Part shown: one piece after another, positions 1 to 9,026 of the stretch
How the letters are laid out: each line of letters opens with the position of its first letter
Numbering within the stretch: the stretch's first letter is position 1
Source: Dyella halodurans
GTDB lineage: Bacteria > Pseudomonadota > Gammaproteobacteria > Xanthomonadales > Rhodanobacteraceae
Direction of reading: 5' to 3'
Assembly (NCBI RefSeq): GCF_026283925.1
Contig: NZ_JAPDPF010000001.1
Coordinates: 1 to 64,000 of the forward strand
DNA: 64,000 nucleotides
Program-made: the position numbers and the translations under genes
Notes under the pieces: generated by a model
What the model was told of the DNA's origin: nothing
What the model saw: only the letters and a program-made list of their open reading frames with translations
The model's database searches: none

Positions 1-77
1 GCGCTCTCCCCGCGCGCCTTGCCCACCATGATCGCGCCTCGCTCTTCGGCGCTCAGATGACTGTAGTTCTGACCCAT
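1..77 (-). CDS. IS30-family transposase, N-terminal fragment cut by window edge
   Basis: Only the first 25 or so codons are inside the window; the gene continues off the left edge. The reverse strand reads MGQNYSHLSAEERGAIMVGK, the typical opening of IS30-family DDE transposases (tyrosine/histidine-rich start, then an SAEER helix of the N-terminal HTH that binds the terminal repeat). A short AT-richer spacer and an IS30-like terminal repeat lie just upstream (about 93-121), as expected for a complete left end. Whether the rest of the transposase is intact cannot be seen. The family call rests on a short stretch but agrees with the adjacent terminal repeat. Confidence 0.75.
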   Translation of the reverse strand, partial: MGQNYSHLSAEERGAIMVGKARGES

Positions 78-121
78 GCATCACCTCGAAGGGGGTGTTG
101 CACTTGATGTTAGAGACCGCC
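1..121 (-). mobile_element. End of an IS30-family insertion sequence
   Basis: The transposase start at 77 is followed by a stretch at about 93-121 (GGTGTTGCACTTGATGTTAG, then AGACCGCC) resembling IS30-family terminal inverted repeats, which contain a TGCACTTGA-like core. The IS therefore ends near 121 and extends left beyond the window. The other end and the target duplication are not visible. Confidence 0.65.
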
Positions 122-123
122 TT

Positions 124-151
124 ACTTCTCTTTGGGCAAGCAAAGAGAAGT
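124..151. repeat. Perfect 11-bp inverted repeat (hairpin) next to the IS end
   Basis: ACTTCTCTTTG at 124-134 and its exact complement CAAAGAGAAGT at 141-151 enclose the loop GGCAAG. Similar TTTGGGCAAGCAAA-centred hairpins recur between genes in Xanthomonadales genomes (from memory). It is followed by GC-rich sequence to 312 with no convincing gene. It may act as a terminator-like structure for the minus-strand PilZ gene ending at 313. Confidence 0.6.
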
Positions 152-312
152 GACCCGGCCTCCGGCAGGAGGGCGGAAGCCCGCCGCAGGCGAGCCAGAT
201 CGCGGTCACATCACAACAGAGCGAAAGGCGCAGGAAGCCTCGCTACGAACGTCCCGCGTGCTGCTAGGTCAGCCTGCCATCGGAGGGATGAGGGAAGCCA
301 GCAGACGAAACC

Positions 313-681
313 TTAATTCTGCCCAGGCAACTCCAACCAAGCGTCCAGCAAGGCCGCATCCGAATCCCCGATGGCCACGATGCGATAGCCGGCCCAAACC
401 TGGCCCGGACTGGCCGCCTCCTCCTGCCACTGCTCCTGGATGCCCACCTCGATGGTCTGCGGTGAACTGCCCAGGCCGGGCAGGGAAAGGCTGACCTGAT
501 AAATCGCCTCGCTGCGTGGCGGATGGGGGCTGATCAACAGCATGCCGTTGGCCGACAGGTTGCCCAGGTGTCCGATCGACTGGCCGCTGATGACGTCGGT
601 CACCAGGGCGGTGAAATTGGCCCGCTTGCGCAACGCCCGACGCTGGTCGATGGAAGTGATGTTCTCCGTCACGTCGCTCAT
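313..681 (-). CDS. PilZ domain protein (122 aa)
   Basis: Small stand-alone PilZ protein, probably a cyclic di-GMP receptor in the cytoplasm. The sequence carries both signature parts: RRALR at residues 14-18 (RxxxR) and NLSANG at 41-46 ((D/N)xSxxG), followed by the alternating beta strands of the barrel. These are the residues that bind c-di-GMP in the family. The start overlaps the stop of the DUF1631 gene by 4 bp, so the two are translationally coupled and probably work together. Length is normal for a single PilZ domain. The output partner is not evident; the coupled DUF1631 protein is the obvious candidate. Confidence 0.88.
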   Translation of the reverse strand: MSDVTENITSIDQRRALRKRANFTALVTDVISGQSIGHLGNLSANGMLLISPHPPRSEAIYQVSLSLPGLGSSPQTIEVGIQEQWQEEAASPGQVWAGYRIVAIGDSDAALLDAWLELPGQN

Positions 682-2951
682 GCTCCCTCACGCTGTGCGC
701 CCGCCAGCGGCTTGGTGACTTGGCGCAAGTGGCTGGTCAGGGCCTGCCAGGCTCGATCAAGCAGGTTCTCGCGCACCGGGGCCATTTCGCTCGCTCGACC
801 GCAGGCCATTTCGTGCGCCAAGTGCTCCAGGCTCATTTCCTCGCCGCGCATGCCGCGGCGCGTCACGAACAGGCTGTTGCCGGATACCGGCGAGTACCAG
901 GCCAGCTTGCGTTGGGTGACTTGCCCGGTGGCAGGGTCGATGAACTCGAACCAGCTGCCGAAGGGGAGCTGGCGCAGGCGGTTGTGGATACGCTGCGTCT
1001 GCGGCTCCAGTGGGGCAGCAGGGCGCACGACCGGTTCGGGCGCAGGAGTTTCGGTCGTGGCGTGCTCGCCGAGCCGCTGGTGCTGCTTCAGCTTGAGCGC
1101 GAGCTCGGTCGTGGTCGTGGTTTCGTTGCTGACAGGGGTGTTCTGGGGAATGCCCAGCAGGCGCTGCGCGACCTGGACGGCTTCCTCGGCATGCATGCCA
1201 ATTTGCTGCAGTCCGGATTCCACTTCGGCCTGCAGCAGGTTGCGGTCGGTGACGGCCTGTTGTCCCAGCAACTGATCGGTAATGCGCAGGCGCGTGGCAA
1301 ACGCCTCGCTGTCTTCGCCATGGCGTAGCAGGGTCAGCGCCAACACGTCGGACCAGGCCCGTTCCAGCAGGGTGCGCAACAGGCCCCGCGGATTACAGCG
1401 CTCGAAGCGCTCAAGCATCAATTCCGCGGCGCGATGGCGTGCCTGTTCCAGGCGCTCGCGGCCCTGCATGGCTTCCACCTGGCGCCGCTCGGCGATCTGC
1501 GCCTTGCGGTTGAGCAGGTTCAGATGGTGCTCGATATCGGCCATCAAGCTGGTATACAGACCGGTGCTGGGCGGCTCGCGGCGGGCCCGGTCGACCAGCT
1601 GGTTGAGCTTGGCGGAAAGCGAGCGATCAGCGTCCCCTTCGGGACCGTCCAGCCAGTCGTTGGCCGCTTCGGCCACCATGCTCAGCAGCTTGCGCGCCGG
1701 GTGTTCGCGCTGGTTGAAAAAGCCCTGGTCGGCCACGGCCATGCGCAGCAGTGGCAGCTGCAGGTCACCTAGCAGCGAATGCGCGTTGCCACCGCGTTGC
1801 ATCTGTTGGCCCAGCTGCTCGAACAGCATCGACACCAGCTCAACCGTGTCGCCCTGTTCGTCACTCAGGTGCATCTGGCTGGTGCCGGCCGGCCGGCCGG
1901 CGTTGAGCTGGGTGAGCAGCTCTTCGCGCAGCGCCTTGGCGCTGTGCAGCTCGCGGGTGGCATGGTCGGTCACATCGGAGACGTGCAGCTGCAAGGCGTC
2001 CAGCGCAAGTTGCAGTTCTTCCGGCGAGGCGGCACGCCCTCCGCTCTGATAGTTCAGCGCACCCTGGCCGGCGCGATGCTGCGCCAGCATTTCGCGGAGG
2101 CTGTCGAGCACCGCAATGCTGTCGGTGCGTGGCGCGGTTGCATTCGGCGGGGGCGTCGACGGCGCAGCTTGATTCCGTGCGAAGGCGCTCGGCGCCTGTT
2201 CCGCGAACGGCGCGCGCTGCCGTTCCAACTGGACGCGCGGCGCGGTCGGGAACGCACGCAACTGCGGCAGGATGCCATCGCTGCGCAGGTGCTCGTTGAC
2301 CGTCTCGTAGATCGAGGGCAATGACTGCACGACGGCGTTGTCAAAACTCTGCAACATCAACAATCGGTGTTCGACCGGCAGGTCCATCGAGGCGCTGGCG
2401 TCGCGGAACGCACATGCCAGTGCCTGCGGGCCCAGCGGCAGGACCTCGCCCTCCAGCGGCGGCTGGCCGACCAGCACCGCAAAGCGATAGCCCAGCTCGA
2501 ACAGCAAGGTGCCGTTGCGCGCTTCGCCGCGAGCGACCAGCTTGTTGAGGGCCACCGTCTGTTCGTGCTCGGTCTGGTCGAGCAGGGCCAGTGGGCGGCG
2601 CAGCGCATCGGGCTCTTCTTCCGCCGCGGCAGGCGCGCCAAGCTTGCTGAAGCTGGTGCGCACGCCCTGGATAAAGCGCCGCTCCAACGCGACGCGATGC
2701 TGTTGCAGTTGCTGCCTGCTGAAGAGATGTTGCTGCTGCTCGAGATGATTGCGCGAGCGTTCGGCCAGCGCATAAAGGCGCTGCTCGATATCCCCCAGGC
2801 ACAGCCGCACGGGCGATTCCAGCCAGCTCGCGCAAAGTGCGTGTGTTTCCTCGATCAGGCGTCGCGCACGCGGCGGCCAGCCCGCATTGTCAGGACGGGC
2901 GTCCTGATCGGCTGCAAACGGCTGACGTCGACCCTGCTGTTCGACATCCAT
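678..2951 (-). CDS. DUF1631 family protein (757 aa)
   Basis: Large, mostly helical soluble protein with no signal peptide or membrane segment. The overall pattern (N-terminal helical region, glutamine/arginine-rich heptad-like stretches, a C-terminal module with LPFGSWFEFIDPATGQVTQRKLAWYSP) matches the DUF1631 family of Gammaproteobacteria. The C-terminal part (about residues 610-690) resembles a PilZ-like beta barrel without clear c-di-GMP-binding residues; this is inference. It precedes and overlaps the PilZ gene, which suggests a shared c-di-GMP-linked role. No enzymatic motif is recognisable. About 100 bp separate it from hemW upstream, so it may have its own promoter. Confidence 0.8.
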   Translation of the reverse strand: MDVEQQGRRQPFAADQDARPDNAGWPPRARRLIEETHALCASWLESPVRLCLGDIEQRLYALAERSRNHLEQQQHLFSRQQLQQHRVALERRFIQGVRTSFSKLGAPAAAEEEPDALRRPLALLDQTEHEQTVALNKLVARGEARNGTLLFELGYRFAVLVGQPPLEGEVLPLGPQALACAFRDASASMDLPVEHRLLMLQSFDNAVVQSLPSIYETVNEHLRSDGILPQLRAFPTAPRVQLERQRAPFAEQAPSAFARNQAAPSTPPPNATAPRTDSIAVLDSLREMLAQHRAGQGALNYQSGGRAASPEELQLALDALQLHVSDVTDHATRELHSAKALREELLTQLNAGRPAGTSQMHLSDEQGDTVELVSMLFEQLGQQMQRGGNAHSLLGDLQLPLLRMAVADQGFFNQREHPARKLLSMVAEAANDWLDGPEGDADRSLSAKLNQLVDRARREPPSTGLYTSLMADIEHHLNLLNRKAQIAERRQVEAMQGRERLEQARHRAAELMLERFERCNPRGLLRTLLERAWSDVLALTLLRHGEDSEAFATRLRITDQLLGQQAVTDRNLLQAEVESGLQQIGMHAEEAVQVAQRLLGIPQNTPVSNETTTTTELALKLKQHQRLGEHATTETPAPEPVVRPAAPLEPQTQRIHNRLRQLPFGSWFEFIDPATGQVTQRKLAWYSPVSGNSLFVTRRGMRGEEMSLEHLAHEMACGRASEMAPVRENLLDRAWQALTSHLRQVTKPLAGAQREGA

Positions 2952-3049
2952 GATTAACCCTGTTTCAGACTCCCCCCGGAGCCTCGAGTTTAAGCGGGTT
3001 GCGGCGTTGCCGCCATCGGCTGGACGGGTGATCTCTTTAGAACAGGCTC

Positions 3050-4216
3050 TCAGTCCAGGAAGCCGGCGATCACATCATTGAGAAAACGCTGGCCCAGGGG
3101 GGTCGTGCGCAGCAGATCAGGCTCGTCGGTGAGCCAGCCGCGCCCGCGGGCGGCAGCCAGGGCCGGGGCGATCCGCGCAGCCGGCAGGCCGGTGCGTTCG
3201 GCAAAGTCGGCCAGGGGCACGCCGTCGATCAGGCGCAGTGCATTGAGCATGTACTCGAACGGCAGTTCGTCGCTGGCCACGGCGCCATCGCCGCCGATGC
3301 GCTCCTGGCCGCCCGGTGCGGCCAGATAGGCCTTGGGGTGACGGGTCTTCCAGCGTCGTCGTACGGCACCCGCAGCGGGATCGCTGAGCTTGCCGTGGGC
3401 GCCGGCGCCGATGCCCAGGTAGTCGCCGAAGCGCCAGTAATTGAGGTTGTGCACGCAGCGGCGGCCGGCCTGGGCATAGGCGGATATCTCGTATTGGCTA
3501 TAGCCAGCGTCCGCCAATTGCTGTTCACAGGCCTCTTGCATGGCCCAGGCATGGTCGTCATCGGGCAATGGCGGCGGGTTAGCGGCGAATGCCGTATTCG
3601 GTTCCAGGGTCAGCTGGTAATGCGAGATATGCGTAGGCTGCAGCGCGACCGCGCGTGCCACATCGTCCAGCGCACCTGCCTGCGCCTGCTGGGGCAGCGC
3701 ATACATCAGGTCCAGGTTGATATTGGCGTAGCCGGCGTCCTGGGCGGACTTCACCGCCGCTTCCGCCTCGCTGGCGGAGTGGATGCGGCCCAGGCGGCGC
3801 AATTTATCGTCATCGAAGCTCTGGATGCCGAACGAAAGGCGATTCACCCCCGCCGCCAGATAGCCGTCGAAACGGCCGTGCTCGACCGTGCCCGGGTTGG
3901 TCTCCAGGGTGATCTCAGCCTCGGTCGCCAGCGGCAGGCGCGAGCGCACGCCGTCGAGGAAGCGGTCGATCAGCTCCGGCGCGAACAGGCTGGGCGTGCC
4001 GCCGCCGAAGAAGATGCTGTGCACCGGTCGGCCAAAGGCGGCCTCGCCAAAATCGCGCAGGTCGGCATCCAGGTCCGCCAGCAGCACGTCCACATAAGCG
4101 GCATATGGCGGTGGTTCGTTGCGTAAGCCGTGCGAATTGAAGTCGCAATAAGGGCACTTCTTCACACACCACGGCATGTGGACGTACAGCGACAGCGGCG
4201 GTGCGATCAGCGGCAT
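3050..4216 (-). CDS. hemW: Radical SAM family heme chaperone HemW
   Basis: HemW binds heme and inserts it into respiratory enzymes; older annotation calls it an oxygen-independent coproporphyrinogen III oxidase-like protein. The radical SAM cluster motif is CVKKCPYC at residues 17-24 (CxxxCxxC), followed by FFGGGTPSLF, the SAM-binding GGGTP motif. The 388-aa length is typical. It has the HemW-type CxxxCxxC without the extra N-terminal residues of true HemN. The start lies 4 bp from the rdgB stop, so it is part of an rph-rdgB-hemW operon, a common proteobacterial arrangement. Confidence 0.93.
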   Translation of the reverse strand: MPLIAPPLSLYVHMPWCVKKCPYCDFNSHGLRNEPPPYAAYVDVLLADLDADLRDFGEAAFGRPVHSIFFGGGTPSLFAPELIDRFLDGVRSRLPLATEAEITLETNPGTVEHGRFDGYLAAGVNRLSFGIQSFDDDKLRRLGRIHSASEAEAAVKSAQDAGYANINLDLMYALPQQAQAGALDDVARAVALQPTHISHYQLTLEPNTAFAANPPPLPDDDHAWAMQEACEQQLADAGYSQYEISAYAQAGRRCVHNLNYWRFGDYLGIGAGAHGKLSDPAAGAVRRRWKTRHPKAYLAAPGGQERIGGDGAVASDELPFEYMLNALRLIDGVPLADFAERTGLPAARIAPALAAARGRGWLTDEPDLLRTTPLGQRFLNDVIAGFLD

Positions 4217-4220
4217 GAGC

Positions 4221-4820
4221 TTAGAGATGCTGTGCGTTCAGGCGTGCGCGCAACTGGATCAAGGCCTGGGCGCGGTGACTGATGCGGTTTTTCAGCGCTG
4301 GCGCCAGTTCGGCGGCGCTGACGTCCTGGCCATCCGGCAGGAACAGCGGGTCATAGCCAAAACCGTGGGTGCCACGCTGCTCGGTCAAGACCCGGCCGTA
4401 CCAGCGGCCTTCGGCGATCAGTGGCGAAGGGTCATCTGCGTGCTGCAGCAGCACCAGCACGCAGATGAAGAAGGCGCCGCGTTGTTCGCTGGGCAAGCCG
4501 TCCAGCTCGCGCAGCAGCTTGGTGTTGTTGGCCGCGTTGTCGCCGTGGTTGCCGGCGTAACGCGCCGAATACAGCCCGGGCGCACCGCGCAGGTGGTCGA
4601 CGCAAAGCCCCGAATCGTCGGCCAGGGCTGGCAGACCACTGATGCGCGAGGCATGGCGCGCCTTCAACAACGCGTTCTCCACGAAGCTGAGACCGGTTTC
4701 TTCCACGTCCTCCACATCGTACGCCGACTGCGCCACGAAGCTGCGCTCGCTGCCGGCGAGCAGGTCGTTGAACTCGGCCAGTTTGCCGGGATTGCTGCTG
4801 GCGATGACGATACGGGACAT
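4221..4820 (-). CDS. rdgB: RdgB/HAM1 family XTP/dITP pyrophosphatase
   Basis: House-cleaning nucleotide pyrophosphatase that hydrolyses dITP, XTP and ITP to monophosphates and keeps deaminated purines out of DNA and RNA. The 199-aa protein starts at MSRIVIASSNPGKLAEF, the family's SxNxxK nucleotide-binding motif, and contains ADDSGLCVD and the C-terminal THGFGYDPLF and SHRAQA motifs. The reading frame is open upstream to 5447 but that part is antisense to rph, so the start at 4820 is chosen by homology. It sits 20 bp after rph and 4 bp before hemW. Confidence 0.95.
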   Translation of the reverse strand: MSRIVIASSNPGKLAEFNDLLAGSERSFVAQSAYDVEDVEETGLSFVENALLKARHASRISGLPALADDSGLCVDHLRGAPGLYSARYAGNHGDNAANNTKLLRELDGLPSEQRGAFFICVLVLLQHADDPSPLIAEGRWYGRVLTEQRGTHGFGYDPLFLPDGQDVSAAELAPALKNRISHRAQALIQLRARLNAQHL

Positions 4821-4840
4821 GCGTGGTTTTCCGGTGGGGA

Positions 4841-5572
4841 TCAGCTCAGTTCCAACGCCGCGCGCTGGGCGGCGACAAGTTCGGCGATGCCCTTTTCGGC
4901 CAGGCCGAGCAAGGCGTCCATCTCGTCGCGGCGGAAGGCATGGCCTTCGGCCGTCCCTTGTACCTCGATGAAACCACCGCCGTCGTTCATCACCACGTTC
5001 ATGTCGGTATCGCAGTTGGAGTCTTCGGCATAGTCGAGATCCAGCACCGGTACCCCCTGGTAAATGCCTACCGACACCGCGGCCACGGCGCCAACGACTG
5101 GGTTGCGTCGAAGGTTTTCGCGCTTCATCAGCAGGTTTACCGCGTCCACCAGGGCCACGTAGGCACCGGTGATGGCGGCCGTGCGGGTGCCGCCATCGGC
5201 CTGGATCACGTCGCAATCGAGGGTGATCACACGCTCGCCCAGGGCCTGGCGATCGACGCAGGCGCGCAGGCTGCGGCCGATCAGGCGCTGGATTTCCATG
5301 GTGCGGCCACCTTGGCCGCCGCGCGCGGCTTCGCGCTGCATGCGGGTATTGGTGGCACGGGGCAGCATGCCGTATTCGGCCGTGACCCAGCCCTCGCCCT
5401 TGCCGCGCAGCCACGGCGGCACGCGGTCTTCGACGCTGGCGGTGCAAAGCACGCGGGTATCGCCAAAACCGATCAGCACCGAGCCTTCGGCATGGCGTGT
5501 GTAATGGCGTTCGATGGTAATGGTGCGCAGCTGGTCGCTGGCGCGACCGCTAGGGCGGCTTTGGGAGCTCAT
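4841..5572 (-). CDS. rph: Ribonuclease PH
   Basis: Phosphorolytic 3'-5' exoribonuclease that trims the 3' ends of tRNA precursors. The protein shows the family signature [16 protein letters not shown] and [15 protein letters not shown], and the catalytic region [20 protein letters not shown]. Start at 5572 gives 243 aa ([16 protein letters not shown]), close to the usual 238; an in-frame ATG further upstream at 5623 would add 17 non-conserved residues. First gene of the rph-rdgB-hemW operon and divergent from yicC, with an 81-bp shared promoter region. Confidence 0.95.
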   Translation of the reverse strand: MSSQSRPSGRASDQLRTITIERHYTRHAEGSVLIGFGDTRVLCTASVEDRVPPWLRGKGEGWVTAEYGMLPRATNTRMQREAARGGQGGRTMEIQRLIGRSLRACVDRQALGERVITLDCDVIQADGGTRTAAITGAYVALVDAVNLLMKRENLRRNPVVGAVAAVSVGIYQGVPVLDLDYAEDSNCDTDMNVVMNDGGGFIEVQGTAEGHAFRRDEMDALLGLAEKGIAELVAAQRAALELS

Positions 5573-5653
5573 GGGGCGAATGGCCTTAGGAATTGGGCAA
5601 GGCAGGGCGGGAGAGTTTACCATTGCGCCTTTCCAGACATCCGCAGGCTCTCA

Positions 5654-6514
5654 ATGATCCGCAGCATGACGGCTTACGCCTCCGCCGAGACGACCGGCCC
5701 CGCCGGCACGCTCAGCTGCGAATTGCGCACAGTCAACCACCGTTATCTTGAGCTCAGCCCGCGCCTGCCGGACGAATTGCGCGTGTTCGAGTCGGCCTTG
5801 CGCGAGCGCATCGGCGCACGCCTTTCACGGGGCAAGGTGGATGTCACGGTGCGCTTGCGTGGCGATGCCCGCGGTGAATCGCTGCAGGTCAATGCCGGCG
5901 TGCTGGCGCGGCTGTCCGAGCTGGCGCTCGACATGGAGGCCCGCTTCCCGCGCATGAAGATCGAGTTCACCGAGTTGTTGCGCTTTCCGGGCGTGCTGCA
6001 GCAAGCCGAGGTGGACCCGGACCTGTTGCAGGGCGCCTTGCTCGAGGTGCTCGAGCGCGCGCTGGACGCGCTCACCGCAACGCGCGAGCGTGAAGGCGCC
6101 AAGCTGGGTGAGTTGCTGAAGGACCGCCTCGACGCCATCGAGCGCATCGTGGCGGATGTGCGCACCTGGATGCCGCAGATCCGCGAAGGCCTGCGTGCAC
6201 GCCTGGAGTCGCGGCTGGCCGACATCAAGCAGCCAGCCGACCCGGGCCGACTCGAGCAGGAACTGGTGCTGCAGATCACGCGCACCGATGTGGACGAGGA
6301 GCTCGATCGGCTCAGCACGCATATTTCCGAGACGCGTCGCGTGCTCGGCATGAAGGAGCCGGTGGGTCGCCGCCTGGATTTCCTCATGCAGGAATTCAAC
6401 CGCGAAGCGAACACGCTCGGCTCCAAGTCGGTCGATTCGCGCAGCACCAATGCCGCGGTCGAGCTGAAGGTGTTAATCGAGCAGATGCGCGAGCAGGTGC
6501 AGAACATCGAATGA
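5654..6514 (+). CDS. yicC: YicC/YloC family endoribonuclease
   Basis: YicC-family proteins are stress-related RNA-cleaving enzymes. The 286-aa protein opens with MIRSMTAYA, the conserved N-terminus (MIxSMTGFG-like), and has the C-terminal block EPVGRRLDFLMQEFNREANT followed by LGSKS, the most conserved part of the family and the metal/RNA-binding site. Start at 5654 is set by homology; the frame is open from 4823 but that stretch is antisense to rph and rdgB. It overlaps gmk by 4 bp (ATGA), the usual yicC-gmk pairing. Confidence 0.93.
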   Translation: MIRSMTAYASAETTGPAGTLSCELRTVNHRYLELSPRLPDELRVFESALRERIGARLSRGKVDVTVRLRGDARGESLQVNAGVLARLSELALDMEARFPRMKIEFTELLRFPGVLQQAEVDPDLLQGALLEVLERALDALTATREREGAKLGELLKDRLDAIERIVADVRTWMPQIREGLRARLESRLADIKQPADPGRLEQELVLQITRTDVDEELDRLSTHISETRRVLGMKEPVGRRLDFLMQEFNREANTLGSKSVDSRSTNAAVELKVLIEQMREQVQNIE

Positions 6515-7152
6515 GCACCAGCACGCCCAGCCTGGCGACCTCCGAAGGCACCTTGTTCGTGGTGGCCGCGCCGTCGGGTGCGGGCAAGTCCACCCTGGTC
6601 AATGCGCTGCTTGAGCGTGAGCCGGCGATTTCGCTGTCGATTTCCCATACCACGCGCCCGCCGCGTCCTGGCGAGTTGTACGGCCGGCACTACTACTTCG
6701 TCGAGCGCGTGGCGTTCGAGCGCGAGGTCGCTGAAGGCATCTTCCTGGAACATGCCGAAGTGCATGGCAACCTGTATGGCACGTCGCGCACCACGGTGTC
6801 CGAGCTGCTGGAGCAGGGGCGCGACGTGCTGCTGGAGATCGATTGGCAGGGCGCGCGGCAGATTCGCCAGAGCAAGCCCGATTGCGTCAGCGTGTTCATC
6901 CTGCCACCTTCGCGGGCGGAGCTGGAGCGCCGTCTGCGCGGCCGCGGATCCGACAGCGCTGAGGTCATCGCACGCCGGCTGCATAACTCGCGTGAGGAAA
7001 TCGCCCACGCCCACGAGTTCGACTACGTCATCGTCAATGATCGCTTTGAGGACGCCCTGGCCGACCTGCAAGCCATTGTGCACGCGGTGCGCCTGCGCAC
7101 CTCGCTGCAATGGCAGCGCCACGAGGCGCTGATCGCCGAGCTGCTGGCGTAA
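6511..7152 (+). CDS. gmk: Guanylate kinase
   Basis: Phosphorylates GMP to GDP with ATP, an essential step in guanine nucleotide supply. The P-loop PSGAGKST is at residues 21-28, followed by SISHTTRPPRPGE and the GMP-binding YFV/HAEVHGNLYGTS segments. The 213-aa length is normal. It is translationally coupled to yicC. In Xanthomonas and many relatives gmk is followed directly by rpoZ and spoT; here the mla block separates them (see findings). Confidence 0.95.
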   Translation: MSTSTPSLATSEGTLFVVAAPSGAGKSTLVNALLEREPAISLSISHTTRPPRPGELYGRHYYFVERVAFEREVAEGIFLEHAEVHGNLYGTSRTTVSELLEQGRDVLLEIDWQGARQIRQSKPDCVSVFILPPSRAELERRLRGRGSDSAEVIARRLHNSREEIAHAHEFDYVIVNDRFEDALADLQAIVHAVRLRTSLQWQRHEALIAELLA

Positions 7153-7355
7153 GGCTAATCTGACCTTGGATGAGGCAGAGTCGTCAGCCGGGCGGATGTC
7201 CGTCATGCCAGCACTCGCCGGGGTCGCGGAAAAACGCTGGCAGGAATCCGCAAATCCTTGTTTCGTTAGCGGAAGCTGAGCGCATCGACGATCGGTGCAT
7301 GGTCTTCAAAGGCTTATTCAGCTAACGTGGCGGCTTTCCTCGCGCAGCCTCGCCC

Positions 7356-8192
7356 ATGACCGACTCCGTTAGTGCCAAGCCCGAAGACAGCGCCCTGGTG
7401 CGCGTCCGTGGCCTGACCACGGTGCTCAATGGCAAGAAGGTCTTCGATGCGCTGGATATGGACATTCCACGCGGCAAGATCACCGCCATCATGGGCCCCA
7501 GCGGCACCGGCAAGACCACCTTGCTGAAGCACATCACCGGCCAGATGCGTGGCGACGCCGGGGATGTGATGGTGGATGGGCAGAGCGTGTCCAGGCTGTC
7601 GCGCGACAAGCTGTTCGAGCTGCGCGAGCGCATCGGCTACCTGTTCCAGAATTCCGCGCTGCTGACCGATTTCGACGTGTTCGAGAACGTGGCGTTTCCC
7701 CTGCGCCAGCACACCCAGCTGCCCGAGGTGCTGATCCGCAACATCGTGCTGACCAAACTGCAGGCCGTGGGTCTGCGCGGCGCCGCCGGCCTGATGCCGA
7801 GCGAACTTTCCGGCGGCATGGCCCGTCGCGTGGCGCTGGCGCGTGCGATCGTGTTCGACCCCATGTTGATCCTGTACGACGAACCGTTCGTCGGCCTCGA
7901 TCCCATCGCCTTGAATCAGGTGCTCAAGCTGATCCGCACGCTCAACCAGACCCTGGGCATCACCAGTGTGCTGGTGGCGCACGAGCTGGAAGCGATCAAG
8001 CAGGTGGCCGACCACATCTACCTGATCGCCAATGGCAAGGTCGTTGCGCAAGGCGATCCGAAGACGATTGCGAATGACGGCTCGCCGTGGACGCGGCAGT
8101 TCTTCGGTGGTGAGGCCGATGGCCCGGTGCCGTTCCAGTATCCGGCCGGCGATCTCGCCGCGTCGCTTGGTTTTCCAGGGAGGGGCGCATGA
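7356..8192 (+). CDS. mlaF: Phospholipid ABC transporter ATP-binding protein MlaF
   Basis: ATPase of the inner-membrane MlaFEDB complex, which moves phospholipids between inner and outer membrane to keep outer-membrane asymmetry. Walker A GPSGTGKTT at residues 47-55, ABC signature LSGGMARRVALARAI and Walker B LILYDEPFVGLDP are intact. The signature LSGGM, with Met in place of the common Gln, is characteristic of MlaF-type ATPases. Overlaps mlaE by 4 bp, first gene of an mlaFEDCB operon. The 203 bp upstream hold a short inverted repeat (TGCCAGC/GCTGGCA at about 7204-7244). Confidence 0.95.
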   Translation: MTDSVSAKPEDSALVRVRGLTTVLNGKKVFDALDMDIPRGKITAIMGPSGTGKTTLLKHITGQMRGDAGDVMVDGQSVSRLSRDKLFELRERIGYLFQNSALLTDFDVFENVAFPLRQHTQLPEVLIRNIVLTKLQAVGLRGAAGLMPSELSGGMARRVALARAIVFDPMLILYDEPFVGLDPIALNQVLKLIRTLNQTLGITSVLVAHELEAIKQVADHIYLIANGKVVAQGDPKTIANDGSPWTRQFFGGEADGPVPFQYPAGDLAASLGFPGRGA

Positions 8193-8962
8193 GCGTGCCG
8201 ATGAGTCGCGACAACATCGTGCTGCGCTCGCTGTCGCAGATCGGCGATTGCGGCCTGTTCCTGCTGCGCATCCTAGCCTCCGTGCCGCGCAGCCTGCGCC
8301 ACCTGCGCGAGACCGTGCGCCAGCTGTGGTTTGTCGGCGCGATGAGCCTGATCATCATCATGGTCTGCGGCCTGTTCGTCGGCATGGTGCTGGGGCTGCA
8401 GCTATATGACGTGCTGTCGATCTTCGGCGGCACCTCGGCCACCGGCACGGTGGTGGCGATCGCGATCTATCGTGAGCTCGGTCCGGTGGTGACGGCGCTG
8501 CTGTTTGCCGGTCGCGCGGGCACCTCCGTCACCGCCGAGATCGGCCTGATGCGCGCCACCGACCAGATCGCCGCGATGGAGATGATGGCGGTTGATCCCA
8601 TCGCCTATGTGATCGTTCCCCGTTTCCTGGCCGGCGTGATCGCCATGCCCCTGCTGTGCTGCGTGTTCTGCGCGCTGGGCATTTTTGGCGGCCACCTGGT
8701 GGGCGTGAGCTGGCTGGGCATCGACAACGGCACGTTCTGGTCGAACATGACCGCGACCGTCGACCTGGTGAAGGACGTGATCAACGGCGTGCTGTGGAAG
8801 AGCGTGGTATTCGGCACCGTGGTATCGCTGATCGCGGTGTTCCAGGGCTACACCACGCCGCCGACCAGCGAGGGCGTCGCCTACGCCACGACCCGTACCG
8901 TGGTGGCGTCCTCGATCGCCATCCTGGCGCTCGATTTCGTGCTGACCGCATTCCTGATGTGA
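8189..8962 (+). CDS. mlaE: Phospholipid ABC transporter permease MlaE
   Basis: Multispanning inner-membrane permease of the Mla system. The 257-aa protein has the MlaE-family segments ELGPVVTALLFAGRAGTSVTAEIG and the MRATDQIAAMEMM coupling helix that docks on MlaF, then DPIAYVIVPRFLAGVIAMPLL. About five hydrophobic segments are visible, as in the family. Between mlaF (4-bp overlap) and mlaD (64-bp gap). Confidence 0.95.
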   Translation: MSVPMSRDNIVLRSLSQIGDCGLFLLRILASVPRSLRHLRETVRQLWFVGAMSLIIIMVCGLFVGMVLGLQLYDVLSIFGGTSATGTVVAIAIYRELGPVVTALLFAGRAGTSVTAEIGLMRATDQIAAMEMMAVDPIAYVIVPRFLAGVIAMPLLCCVFCALGIFGGHLVGVSWLGIDNGTFWSNMTATVDLVKDVINGVLWKSVVFGTVVSLIAVFQGYTTPPTSEGVAYATTRTVVASSIAILALDFVLTAFLM

Positions 8963-9026
8963 CCGGCCTGATGACGAGCGCCCACATGAAAACCGTAACC
9001 CTCCCTATTCGATTGAGGATTGTGCC

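Noticed and set aside
5743-7206. 487-aa open frame antisense to yicC and gmk
   Set aside because: Shadow frame; both genes on the plus strand have conserved motifs.
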